This document shows, piece by piece, positions 25,988-34,417 of a DNA stretch of 64,000 bases. Origin of the DNA: Halomonas sp. NO4 (GTDB lineage Bacteria; Pseudomonadota; Gammaproteobacteria; Pseudomonadales; Halomonadaceae); contig NZ_WHMA01000008.1 of assembly GCF_010994375.1 (NCBI RefSeq), positions 62,001-126,000 of the forward strand, read 5' to 3'. A program made the translations under genes and the position numbers. How positions within the stretch are numbered: position 1 is the stretch's first letter; each line of letters begins with the position of its first letter. The notes under the pieces were generated by a model. The model was given only the letters and a program-made list of their open reading frames with translations. It did not search any database and was not told the origin of the DNA.

Positions 25988-26986
25988 CTAGCGTCCCGCC
26001 AGGGTCCGAGCCTGGTCAAGGGTTTCCAGCGCCACGCCGTTGCCGGAGAGGATCAGCGCTACCGTCTCGCCGCGTACGTCAATGCCGTGCTCGGCGAGCG
26101 CCGCCAGGCCCACCGCGGCGGCGCCTTCCACCAGGAGTTTCTCGTGCTCGAGGATATCGACCATGGCACGAGCGATGGCCGCCTCGGAGACCTGGTAGTG
26201 GTCGTCCATGACCTCGCCTACCAACGCGAAGGTGCAGAGATTGTCGAGGCCGATGCCGCCGCCCAGCGAATCGGCCAGGCTCTCAACCTCCGCCACGGCG
26301 ACGGGATGGCCGGCCTTGAGGCTCTCCCACATGGCCGCGCCGTGCGTGAGACTGACGCCGGTCACACGTGCCTCGGGGCGAATGGCCTTCACTGCCGCGC
26401 CGATGCCGCCCAACAGCCCGCCGCCGGAGAGCCCGACGATGACGCGGTCGAGGTTCGGCACGTCTTCCAGCAGTTCCACGCCGATGGTGCCCTGCCCCGC
26501 CACGATCAGCGGGTCATCGAAGGGCGGGATCAGCGTCATGCCCTGCTCGCGCACCAGCCGCTCGACCTCGGCGAAGGCCTCGTCCTGACTCGCGCCGACG
26601 CGCCTCGCCTCGGCGCCCAGCGCCTCGATGGCGGCCACCTTGTTTGCCGGCACCAGCCGGGAGAGGCAGATCACTGCCGGCACCCCGAGCCGCGACGCCG
26701 CATGGGCTACCGCGCGGCCATGGTTGCCGGTGGAGGCGGTGGTGACGCCGGCGGCCAGGGCATCGCGGCCGTGGCGCTCGATCAAGGCAGCGATCATGTT
26801 GGTGGCGCCGCGCAGCTTGAAGGCGCCGGTGGGCTGGCAGGTCTCGAGCTTGAGACGGATATCGGCATCGAAGCGTTCGGAAAGCGCCGCCGAGCGCACC
26901 AGCGGCGTGCGCACCGCCTGGCCGGCAAGGCGGTGGCGTGCCCGGTAGATCGCTTCCAGCGTCACGCCGTGTATGGGTTCGGTCAT
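25988..26986 (-). CDS. eutB: PLP-dependent threonine-dehydratase-like enzyme, EutB
   Basis: Fold-type II PLP enzyme of 332 aa. The PLP lysine is K57 in TGAFKLRGATN, the Asn-containing loop is TASTGNHGRAVA, and the phosphate-binding glycine loop is VGLSGGGLLGG. This is the catalytic core of serine/threonine dehydratases without the regulatory ACT domain. In hydroxyectoine degradation EutB is proposed to dehydrate the hydroxylated intermediate before EutC. The gene pair with eutC and the nearby doe genes support this role over general threonine breakdown. The minus-strand upstream region contains a REP-like repeat (27025-27134). Confidence 0.87.
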   Translation of the reverse strand: MTEPIHGVTLEAIYRARHRLAGQAVRTPLVRSAALSERFDADIRLKLETCQPTGAFKLRGATNMIAALIERHGRDALAAGVTTASTGNHGRAVAHAASRLGVPAVICLSRLVPANKVAAIEALGAEARRVGASQDEAFAEVERLVREQGMTLIPPFDDPLIVAGQGTIGVELLEDVPNLDRVIVGLSGGGLLGGIGAAVKAIRPEARVTGVSLTHGAAMWESLKAGHPVAVAEVESLADSLGGGIGLDNLCTFALVGEVMDDHYQVSEAAIARAMVDILEHEKLLVEGAAAVGLAALAEHGIDVRGETVALILSGNGVALETLDQARTLAGR

Positions 26987-27024
26987 GTCACCTCCCCCTC
27001 AATACCTGGACGCTGCAGATACCG

Positions 27025-27134
27025 AGTGGGAGGGAGCTTCAGCTCGCGAAGCAGCGCGTAGCGCTGCCCTAAATCGGGCGCCTTTCGGCGCCTTCGTCGA
27101 AGCGTCGAACCGCCGGCAAAGCCGGCCTCCCACT
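27025..27134. repeat. REP-like palindromic repeat, copy 1
   Basis: About 110 bases bounded by AGTGGGAGG and CCTCCCACT. Inside are a short palindromic segment around GCAGCGCGTAGCGCTGC and a GCCGGC-rich stem. Copies 2 and 3 share the order of these blocks; this one carries an extra segment (TTCGTCGAAGCGTCGAA). It lies between doeD and eutB. Confidence 0.8.
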
Positions 27135-27191
27135 GCCACTCACTAACAGCAGCAGACACCAATCACTATGAAGCCTTCTCTCATATGACCA

Positions 27192-27220
27192 ACCTCGCCG
27201 CGGGCTGGCCGGGGCGAGGT
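27192..27220 (-). terminator. Possible terminator downstream of doeD
   Basis: An 8-bp stem (ACCTCGCC / GGCGAGGT) with a 13-base loop lies 22 bases past the doeD stop. No real T-run follows, so it may only attenuate. Confidence 0.35.
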
Positions 27221-27241
27221 CGAGACATGCCAAAGGCGCGA

Positions 27242-28651
27242 TCAGGCGAGCTGGGCCTCGCCGCTGCGCACCAGTTCGTCGGCCACCTGATCGACGGCTC
27301 GCCGGGTGCGGGCGACGATCTCGTCGACCTCGGCGCGGGTGGCCACCAAGGGCGGTGCGAAGCCCAGAATGTCACCCTGGGGCATGGCGCGGGCGATCAG
27401 ATTCTGTTCCAGCGCGGCGGCGGCGATGCGCGGGCCGACCTTGAGCGCCGGGTCGAAGGCCCGGCGCCGGACCGGGTCGGCGGCGAACTCGAGTGCCGCC
27501 AGCATGCCCACCCCACGCACGTCGCCGACCAGCGGATGATCGGCGAAGGCGGCCTGCATCTCGCGCTGTAGGTAGGCGCCGGTCTCGGCGGCGTTGGCGG
27601 TGAGTCCCTCGCGCTCGATGATGGCCAGGTTGGCCAGCGCCGCGGCACAGCCCAGGGCATGGCCGGAATAGGTCCAGCCATGGCCGATGGGGCCGTACTC
27701 GCCGGTGCCCTGCTCCAGCACGTTCCACACGCGGTCGCCGACGATGACGCCGGAGAGCGGCTGATAGGCGCTGGTCAGGCCCTTGGCGACGGTGATCAGG
27801 TCGGGCTGGATGCCGTAGTAGTGGCTGCCGAAGTCGGCGCCGATCCGGCCGAAGCCGCACACCACCTCGTCGGCGATCAGCAGCACGTCGTACTTGGCGA
27901 GCACCGCCTGGATCGCCTCCCAGTAGCCCTCGGGCGGCGGCACGATGCCGCCGGTGCCGAGCACCGGCTCGCCGATGAAGGCGGCCACGGTCTCCGGGCC
28001 CTCGGCCAGGATCATCGCCTCGAGCTTCTCGGCACAGTGCCGGGAGAACTCGCGCTCGCTCACGCCCTTGAGCTCGGCGGCGCGCTGGTAGTAGAACGGC
28101 GCCTCGGTATGGCGGATCGTCTCGATGGGCAGGTCGAAATGGTCGTGGAACGCCTTGAGGCCGGTGAGCGAGCCGGAGGCGATGCCGGAGCCGTGGTAGC
28201 CCCGCTGGCGCGCGATCACCTTCTTCTTCTGCGGGCGGCCCAGCACGTTGTTGTAGTAGCGCACGAGCTTGAGCTGGGTCTCGTTGGCATCAGAGCCGCC
28301 CAGGCCGTAGTAGACCTTGGACATGCCGGGGCCGGCGAGCGCGAGGAGCTTCTCGGAAAGCGCGATCTGCGGCTCGTTGGAGTGGCCCACGTAGGTGTGG
28401 TAGTAGGAGAGCTCCAGCGCCTGCTGGTAGATGGCTTCCGCCACCTCGGTCCGCCCGTAGCCGATGTTGACGCAATACAGCCCGGCGAAACCGTCGATGA
28501 ACTCGCGGCCGTCCTTGTCGATCACATGGATGCCCTTGCCACCGGTGATCACGCGCCCGGGCGCATCGCCCTGGGCGAAGTCGCGCAGGTGGGTGGAGGC
28601 ATGGAAGGTGACCTGGCGGTCGCGGTCGATCAAATCCTTATGCAAGCTCAT
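27242..28651 (-). CDS. doeD: Diaminobutyrate transaminase of ectoine degradation, DoeD
   Basis: Class III aminotransferase of 469 aa that converts L-2,4-diaminobutyrate to aspartate semialdehyde, using a keto acid as amino acceptor. PLP lysine is K290 (VAKGLTSAY), with the DEVVCGFGR motif upstream of it and YHGSGIASGS for phosphate binding. The start ATG 28651 follows an AGAGAG stretch and begins like its relatives; an 18-codon longer frame is rejected. It lies after doeC in transcription order, separated by a 174-base gap that holds a REP-like repeat and a hairpin. Confidence 0.9.
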   Translation of the reverse strand: MSLHKDLIDRDRQVTFHASTHLRDFAQGDAPGRVITGGKGIHVIDKDGREFIDGFAGLYCVNIGYGRTEVAEAIYQQALELSYYHTYVGHSNEPQIALSEKLLALAGPGMSKVYYGLGGSDANETQLKLVRYYNNVLGRPQKKKVIARQRGYHGSGIASGSLTGLKAFHDHFDLPIETIRHTEAPFYYQRAAELKGVSEREFSRHCAEKLEAMILAEGPETVAAFIGEPVLGTGGIVPPPEGYWEAIQAVLAKYDVLLIADEVVCGFGRIGADFGSHYYGIQPDLITVAKGLTSAYQPLSGVIVGDRVWNVLEQGTGEYGPIGHGWTYSGHALGCAAALANLAIIEREGLTANAAETGAYLQREMQAAFADHPLVGDVRGVGMLAALEFAADPVRRRAFDPALKVGPRIAAAALEQNLIARAMPQGDILGFAPPLVATRAEVDEIVARTRRAVDQVADELVRSGEAQLA

Positions 28652-28673
28652 ATCGCTCTCTCTTCTGTCAAGG

Positions 28674-28694
28674 CTCCCCGGCTCCGCCGGGGAG
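28674..28694. other. Strong hairpin between doeC and doeD
   Basis: A perfect 9-bp stem (CTCCCCGGC / GCCGGGGAG) with a 3-base loop. T-runs follow it only on the plus strand (GTGTTTTC), opposite to the genes, so on the minus strand it is more likely an mRNA stability structure in the doeD leader than a terminator. Confidence 0.45.
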
Positions 28695-28721
28695 AGTGTT
28701 TTCAATAGTGATTCGTTCGTG

Positions 28722-28815
28722 TGTGGGAGGGCGATTTATCGCGCGAAGCAGCGCGCAGCGCTGCCAGGTAAGGGCGCCTGGCGGCGCCTTCGCCCGGCAG
28801 AGCCGGCCTCCCACA
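28722..28815. repeat. REP-like palindromic repeat, copy 2
   Basis: 94 bases with perfect 9-bp terminal inverted repeats (TGTGGGAGG / CCTCCCACA). Inner blocks GCGCAGCGCTGCC and GGCGCC are shared with the other copies. It lies between doeC and doeD, starting 11 bases after the doeC stop in transcription order. Confidence 0.85.
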
Positions 28816-28825
28816 GAACCGGGGC

Positions 28826-30319
28826 TCAACTACCCGATACGGAGCCCAGGGCGCCGAGGCAGTAATACTTCGTCTCCAGATACTCATCGATGCCGGTGAT
28901 ACCGCCCTCGCGGCCCAGACCCGACTGCTTGACGCCGCCGAAGGGCACGGGAGGGCCGGTCATCTTCACCGAGTTGACCGCCACCATGCCGTACTCCAGG
29001 GCCCGCAGCAGCTTCCAGATGCGGCGGATGTCGTGGGTATAGATGTAGGCGGCGAGGCCGTACTCGGTATCGTTGGCCATCTCGATCACCTGGTCGTCAT
29101 CCGAGTAGGCGGTGATCCCGGCCACTGGGGCAAAGTTCTCCTCGCGCCACACCTTCATCTCCGGGGTCACGCCGGTGAGCAGCACCGGCATGAAGAAGTT
29201 CTCGCCCGGCGCCTGGCCCTGGTCGCCGGCCACCAGGTTGGCCCCCTGGGAGATGGCGTCGTCGACGATGCTGGCGGCCTTCTCCACCGCCTGGCGGTGG
29301 ATCAGCGGGCCCAGGTCGATCTCCGGCTCGAGGCCGTTGCCCACGGTGAGCGCCGCCATGCGCTCGGCGAACTGCTCGACGAAGGCGTCGTGGATCGACT
29401 CGTGGACCAGGATGCGGTTGGCCGCCAGGCAGTCTTGCCCCGCGGTCTGGAACTTGGCCGCCACGGCGGCGTAGGCCGCCTCCTTGGGGTCCATGTCCTG
29501 GCCGACGATGAAGGGGGCATTCCCTCCCAATTCGAGGGAAACGCGCTTCACCGTACCCGCGCACTGCTCGAGCAGCAGCCGACCGACCCGAGTGGAGCCG
29601 GTGAAGGAGAGCGCCTTGATGCGCTCCTCGGCGCACAGGAGCTTCGACACCTCGGCGGCCTCCCCGAGCACCACGTTGAACACCCCGGCGGGAATGCCGG
29701 CGCGCTCGGCTAGCTCGGCGAGCGCCAGCGCCGAGAAGGGGGTCTCGCCGGCCGGCTTGACGATCACCGGGCAGCCGGCGGCCATGGCGGCGGCGGCCTT
29801 GCGGGTGATCATGGCCAGCGGGAAGTTCCACGGCGTGATCAGCGCGGCGATGCCCACCGGCTCCTTGAGGGTGCCGAGCGCGGCATTGGGAATGTGGCTG
29901 GGGATGGTCTCGCCGTAGGCGCGCTTGCCTTCCTCGGCGAACCAGCGCACGAAGCTGGCCCCGTACTCCACCTCGCCGCGCGCATCGGGCAGCGGCTTGC
30001 CCTGCTCCAGGGTCATGATCGTCGCCAGATCCTCGCGGTTGGCCTGCAGCAGGTCGTACCAGGCGAGCAGGCGCTCGCAGCGCTCGTCGGCGCGCAGCGC
30101 GCGCCAGTGCACGAAGGCCGCCTCGGCGGCATCCACGGCGCTGCGGATCTGGTCGGGTTCGAGCCAGGGGATGTGACCCAGGGCCTCGCCGGTGGCCGGG
30201 TCGATCACGGCCTGCTCGCGGCCGGCGTCACCGTGGGTCCACTTGCCGTCGATATAGGCGTACTGACGGAACAGGCGCGGATCGTTCAGCGCATTGGTCA
30301 GCGTCTTGGACAGTTTCAT
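28826..30319 (-). CDS. doeC: Aspartate-semialdehyde dehydrogenase of ectoine degradation, DoeC
   Basis: Aldehyde dehydrogenase of 497 aa that oxidises aspartate semialdehyde to aspartate with NAD(P). The catalytic cysteine is C297 (AGQDCLAAN), the base Glu lies in VSLELGGN, and the cofactor lysine in VIVKPAGETP. The length and sequence are those of the succinate-semialdehyde dehydrogenase branch, to which DoeC belongs; the context decides the name. GGGGAGG precedes ATG 30319. It starts 209 bases after the decarboxylase gene, and this gap holds a tandem repeat and an EnuR-like half-site, so doeC may have its own promoter. Confidence 0.88.
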   Translation of the reverse strand: MKLSKTLTNALNDPRLFRQYAYIDGKWTHGDAGREQAVIDPATGEALGHIPWLEPDQIRSAVDAAEAAFVHWRALRADERCERLLAWYDLLQANREDLATIMTLEQGKPLPDARGEVEYGASFVRWFAEEGKRAYGETIPSHIPNAALGTLKEPVGIAALITPWNFPLAMITRKAAAAMAAGCPVIVKPAGETPFSALALAELAERAGIPAGVFNVVLGEAAEVSKLLCAEERIKALSFTGSTRVGRLLLEQCAGTVKRVSLELGGNAPFIVGQDMDPKEAAYAAVAAKFQTAGQDCLAANRILVHESIHDAFVEQFAERMAALTVGNGLEPEIDLGPLIHRQAVEKAASIVDDAISQGANLVAGDQGQAPGENFFMPVLLTGVTPEMKVWREENFAPVAGITAYSDDDQVIEMANDTEYGLAAYIYTHDIRRIWKLLRALEYGMVAVNSVKMTGPPVPFGGVKQSGLGREGGITGIDEYLETKYYCLGALGSVSGS

Positions 30320-30440
30320 GCTGCACCTCCCCTTGCACGCCGGCCCGGTCGAGGGCCGGCGGTGGCAAAAATGGCCGGGCGGTGGGCCACCGCTCGATAC
30401 CTACAGGGTAAGGGAGCGACGGACACGGGAGTTTTTGAAA

Positions 30441-30495
30441 GGCGGCAGCACGCATGGAGGTTTTTTTGTCATGGGCGGCAGGCATGCGGTTTTTT
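30441..30495. repeat. Imperfect tandem direct repeat upstream of doeC
   Basis: Two units read on the plus strand. Unit one at 30441-30467 has GGCGGCAG, CAC, GCATGGAGG and a run of T. Unit two at 30474-30495 has GGCGGCAG, GCATGCGG and TTTTTT. Direct repeats beside AT-rich tracts are typical binding sites for MocR-type regulators. The repeat lies 120-180 bases upstream of the doeC start. Confidence 0.5.
30466..30473 (-). promoter_or_regulatory. CATGACAA element upstream of doeC (candidate EnuR half-site)
   Basis: On the minus strand this reads CATGACAA, identical to the core of three elements in the doeA-enuR promoter. It lies inside the tandem repeat, about 150 bases before the doeC start. 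Confidence 0.4.
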
Positions 30496-30528
30496 CTGCG
30501 CTGCCGCCGCATCGTCTTTCAGCCGGTC

Positions 30529-33315
30529 TCATCCGGCGGGCGGGCCAGCCAGCGCCGCCTCGGTGAACACCAGCAGGCCCAGTTCCGGGCGGTAGCCGTG
30601 GATCTCCGTGACGTCGAGTGCCTGCAGAAAGTACAGGATGTCAGCGCTGACCACCTGCCCCGGTACCAGCACGGGGAAGCCCGGCGGATAGGGGATCACG
30701 AAGCTCGCCGAGACCACGTCGCGGCCGTGCTGCATCTGCGCCTGCAGTTCGCCATTGTCGAAGCGCAGGTATTCGGTGTTCTCCTCGTCGTAGCTGAGGA
30801 AATAGGCGCTGCGGATATCGCCCTCCGGAGTGTCGCTGGTCGGCTTGGGACGGAAGGCGTCGTGGAAGCGGCTGAAATCGGGCAGCGGCGGCAGCTCCTG
30901 GGTCAGCGAGTGCACCCGCTTCTCGATGATCTTGCGCTCGGGGCGGCTGCTCTCCTCCCAGCGATACTCGAACTCCTTGGCCAGCTTCATCAGCACGTCG
31001 AGCAGGTAGGCGATGGCGCCGCGCGAGGTACCGATGTTGGTCATGAACAGCACGGTGTTGCGCGAGGTCTTGTTGATCTGGATGCCGTACTGGTTCATCA
31101 GGTACTCGTTCTTGAAGGCGTCGCCGTCGACCCCAGTGGTGCCGATGGCGATGGTGATCCGCGTGGGGTCGACCACGAACTCGTCGCGCGCCCAGGCCTC
31201 CTCCATCTGGTTCCACCCGGTGACCGGGTCGTAATAGGACTCGACCCCCGACTCGCGGTAGGCCGCGGGCACCATGTCGCTGTTCTTGAGCACCCGGAAG
31301 TACTTCTGCAGCAAGGGGTTGCTGTAGAGCTGCTCGCGCAGCGACAGCGCCGTCTCCACCTGGGCGTGGACCAGCTCGAAGCCCTCCATCTCTGCCTGCA
31401 TGCGCCCCACGTCCAGCGAGGCGAGGATCTGGTAGTTGGGCGAGGTGGAGGTGTGGGTCATGTAGGCCTCGTGGAAGGGCGCCTCCACGCGATGCCGGAA
31501 GTCCTGGTCGTAGACATGGATCATCGACCCCTGGCGCAGCGAGGTGAGCGTCTTGTGGGTCGAGTGGGTGGCATAGGTGCGGATGCGCACCCGCTCCGGA
31601 TCGGGCATTAGCCTCCGATCGAGCCAGGTGGTGTCGTCGTCGGGGTCGAGCTGATCGAATTCCGCCTTCCAGGCGGCGTACTCCTCGTGGTAGGCCTCGC
31701 TGCGATAACGGTAGCGCAGGGTGCGGGCGGTGTTCATGGCGGTGCGCGGCCGGTAGGTGGGATTGAAGGAAGCGAAGGCGAACCACGCTTCGTCCCACAG
31801 GAACACCAGGTCGGGCTTGATCGCCAGGCACTCCTCCATCACCCGGCGCACGTTGTAGACGATGCCGTCGAAGGTGCAGTTGGTGAGCAGCAGCATCTTG
31901 ACCTTGTCGAGCTGCCCGGACCGCTTGTAGGCGAGCAGGGTCTTCTTGATCTCGTGCAGCGGCACGGCGCCGTACATGGAGTAGTCGTCGAGGGGATAGG
32001 AGTCCAGGTAGCAGACATGCGCCCCGGACAGCACCATGCCGTAGTGGTGCGACTTGTGGCAGTCGCGGTCGATGAGCACGATATCGCCCGGCTTGATGAG
32101 CGCCTGTACCACGATCTTGTTGGCCGTCGAGGTGCCGTTGGTGACGAAGTAGCTGTGGCGGGCCCCGAACGCCCGCGCGGCGTACTCCTGGGCCTTCTTG
32201 ATGGGGCCATAGGGCTGCAGCAGGGAATCCAGCCCCCCCGAGGTCGCCGAGGTCTCGGCAAGGAAGATGTTGATGCCGTAGAAGTCGATCATCTGCCCCG
32301 CCCAGTGCGAGCGGGTCACCGACTTCCCCCGCGAGATGGGCATGGCGTGGAAGACGCCGGTGGGCTTCTTGCTGTACTCGCGCAGCGCATCGAAGAAGGG
32401 GGTGCGGTAGCGGCTGTCGATGGCGCGCAGGATGGTGTGGTGCTGCTCGATGTAATCCGTCTCGCGGTAGAAGATGCGGTTGAAGAAGCGGATGTCGCGG
32501 CTCGCCGTGGCCTCGACCTCGCCGCTGGTGACCAGGAACTGGTCGATCTCGGGGCGCAGCTCGTGGATCATCGAGCTGAGCAGGATGCTGCGCTCCGCCT
32601 CGGTCTGATGATCGAGATGGCTCTCCGAGAGGCCCTCGAGGTAGTTGCGCAGCGCGCTCAGGTTGTACTTCGACTTGTAGGGGAACTCGTAGCGGATCAG
32701 GCAGGCCTGGATGTTGGGGTTGACCAGCACCGCGATCAGCGCGTCCTCGAAGCTTCGCACCGTGACCACGTCGTAGACGAAGCGGTCCTCGGGGCGGCGC
32801 AGATTGTGGAAGGCCTCGCGCACCACCTCCTCTTCCTGGGCGGAGAGGTTGTCGACGATGAGCAGCTCGAAGTAGGGCTGGGCCGCGCTGTTGGAGGCCG
32901 GATGGCCGCGCCGGAGCTGGTTGAGGGCATCGAGAGTCTCCAGGTCCTCGGCATCGGCGTCGGTCTCGGAGAGGTCGACGTGGCGGCGACGGTAGGACTC
33001 GCTGATCAGCGCCCGCACCAGGCGCTTGACCACCTTCTCGAGCAGCACGTACTCCTCGCGGTTGAACAGCGCCCAGAGGTGGCGGAAGTCCTCCTTGGAG
33101 GGGAAGGCGTGGTAGTCCTCGATGATCTCGAGGCGCGTCAGCTTGACGTCGACCGCCTTGACCAGGTTGCGGACACGGCTCTCGTCGCCGCCGCGCACCA
33201 GCAGGCCCAGGTCGCGCTTGAGCGCATTCCAGGTATCGGCGCGCAGATGGGTGATCTTGTGATAGAAGCCCAGCGCCGTGTAGGGCGTTTCGGTATGGCT
33301 GCTCTCTTGCTGCAT
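30529..33315 (-). CDS. Large Orn/Lys/Arg-type decarboxylase with N-terminal extension
   Basis: PLP-dependent decarboxylase of 928 aa; E. coli LdcI and biodegradative arginine decarboxylase have 715-755. The PLP lysine is K588 (THSTHKTLTSLRQGS), with the DEAWFAF motif holding the cofactor-binding Asp and PYGPIKKAQEYAA at the domain start. Residues about 1-145 are a helical region not found in the classic enzymes. About 148-290 look like the receiver-like wing domain, about 300-750 the PLP core, and the rest the C-terminal domain. ATG 33315 has AGG seven bases upstream. Product could be cadaverine, putrescine or agmatine. Given the doe context, diaminobutyrate to 1,3-diaminopropane is an inference worth testing. 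Confidence 0.82.
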   Translation of the reverse strand: MQQESSHTETPYTALGFYHKITHLRADTWNALKRDLGLLVRGGDESRVRNLVKAVDVKLTRLEIIEDYHAFPSKEDFRHLWALFNREEYVLLEKVVKRLVRALISESYRRRHVDLSETDADAEDLETLDALNQLRRGHPASNSAAQPYFELLIVDNLSAQEEEVVREAFHNLRRPEDRFVYDVVTVRSFEDALIAVLVNPNIQACLIRYEFPYKSKYNLSALRNYLEGLSESHLDHQTEAERSILLSSMIHELRPEIDQFLVTSGEVEATASRDIRFFNRIFYRETDYIEQHHTILRAIDSRYRTPFFDALREYSKKPTGVFHAMPISRGKSVTRSHWAGQMIDFYGINIFLAETSATSGGLDSLLQPYGPIKKAQEYAARAFGARHSYFVTNGTSTANKIVVQALIKPGDIVLIDRDCHKSHHYGMVLSGAHVCYLDSYPLDDYSMYGAVPLHEIKKTLLAYKRSGQLDKVKMLLLTNCTFDGIVYNVRRVMEECLAIKPDLVFLWDEAWFAFASFNPTYRPRTAMNTARTLRYRYRSEAYHEEYAAWKAEFDQLDPDDDTTWLDRRLMPDPERVRIRTYATHSTHKTLTSLRQGSMIHVYDQDFRHRVEAPFHEAYMTHTSTSPNYQILASLDVGRMQAEMEGFELVHAQVETALSLREQLYSNPLLQKYFRVLKNSDMVPAAYRESGVESYYDPVTGWNQMEEAWARDEFVVDPTRITIAIGTTGVDGDAFKNEYLMNQYGIQINKTSRNTVLFMTNIGTSRGAIAYLLDVLMKLAKEFEYRWEESSRPERKIIEKRVHSLTQELPPLPDFSRFHDAFRPKPTSDTPEGDIRSAYFLSYDEENTEYLRFDNGELQAQMQHGRDVVSASFVIPYPPGFPVLVPGQVVSADILYFLQALDVTEIHGYRPELGLLVFTEAALAGPPAG

Positions 33316-33371
33316 GGCGACACCTTCCATGTACGTTGTTGTTCAGTGCCCGGCGTGACCGCTCGGCGGCC

Positions 33372-34370
33372 TCAGCCCATGGCCGAGCCACCCGGCCCGT
33401 AGCGCACCCGCCGGTGTTCCTCGGGAAAGTCATCGAAGGAGAGGTCGAGCCACTGGCCGGGCCAGTGGAACTGGGCCAGCCCCTCGCGGGGGCGATAGAC
33501 GGCGGTGTAGACGGTCCCCAGGCCACGCCCGTAGTCGTGGCGAAACAGCGGCGGCGAGAAGAAAGCCGAAATGAGGCGCTGCTCGGTGGTCGACTCGTCG
33601 TCCACCAGGATCGACAGCTGGCGTTCGCGGATCAGCGTCTCCGAGGCCAGCGCGTGGGCATACCACTCGATCTTCTTCTGGTGGTTGGTGGCCACCGGCA
33701 CGCGGCGGATGCTGGCGCGACGGTCCGGGGCGATCATCGCCGTGACGTAGCGACCCGCGGCGTCGGCCACGGTGATGTTGTAGGCCATGTGGGTGGGCAC
33801 GCGGGCCAGCACCTCGGCAGCCTCGGGCACGCTGTCGCAGAACTCCAGGAGGTAGCGCAGGATGATCGGCGCGCCGAAGCCCTCGCCCACCACCCGCCGG
33901 CCGCCGAAGGCCAGCGACACCGCGAGCCCGCGGTCGTTCATGCCGTCGAGCACCCCCCACAGGCAGTCGGACATGGCGATCACCCCGCGCCCGTTCCACC
34001 GCGTGTAGAGGATGGTGCCCTCGCAGAGCTCCGGCGGGTAATCGTAGTTGCGCGCCAGCACGGTAGTGGCGGGGCGCGCCAGCACCGCCTGGGAGCAGCC
34101 GGTGATGTAGGGCGGCGGCCGGTAGAGGCTCAGCAGCCGCGCGGCCAGGTCGCCCCCGCCGGCCAGCTCGCAGAGCGTGCGGTAGGTGTCCACCAGCTCC
34201 GGCATGTGGCGACGCAGGGCGTTGTAGCAGGCGAGGTACCCGGGGCGCTCTCGCTCCCCCTCGGCCAGGTACCAGGCTTCGTAGGCCGGCCAGTGGTAGT
34301 CGAACAGCGCGCGCCACTTGGCGCCCGGCGTCGCCTCGTGAACGGTGCGAAACAGCAGCGTCTTGTGCAT
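33372..34370 (-). CDS. C45-family autoproteolytic acyltransferase/hydrolase
   Basis: NTN-hydrolase-type protein of 332 aa resembling isopenicillin-N acyltransferase (peptidase family C45). The predicted self-cleavage site is Gly-Cys at C92 (ITGCSQAV), which would free the cysteine as nucleophile. Typical following blocks are VLARNYDYPPEL and MSDCLWGVLDGMNDRGLAVS. Such enzymes hydrolyse or exchange acyl amides. A GTG at 34421 overlapping the stop of the ATP-grasp gene is an alternative start (349 aa); neither start has a strong Shine-Dalgarno. It lies 56 bases before the decarboxylase in the same transcript. Substrate unknown. Confidence 0.75.
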   Translation of the reverse strand: MHKTLLFRTVHEATPGAKWRALFDYHWPAYEAWYLAEGERERPGYLACYNALRRHMPELVDTYRTLCELAGGGDLAARLLSLYRPPPYITGCSQAVLARPATTVLARNYDYPPELCEGTILYTRWNGRGVIAMSDCLWGVLDGMNDRGLAVSLAFGGRRVVGEGFGAPIILRYLLEFCDSVPEAAEVLARVPTHMAYNITVADAAGRYVTAMIAPDRRASIRRVPVATNHQKKIEWYAHALASETLIRERQLSILVDDESTTEQRLISAFFSPPLFRHDYGRGLGTVYTAVYRPREGLAQFHWPGQWLDLSFDDFPEEHRRVRYGPGGSAMG

Positions 34371-34417
34371 CTCGATCGGCGGCGCGCCGCACGCGGCAGC
34401 GACGCCGCCCTCCCCGC

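Noticed and set aside
31687-33402. Plus-strand open frame of 571 codons
   Set aside because: Antisense to the decarboxylase; no domain recognised.
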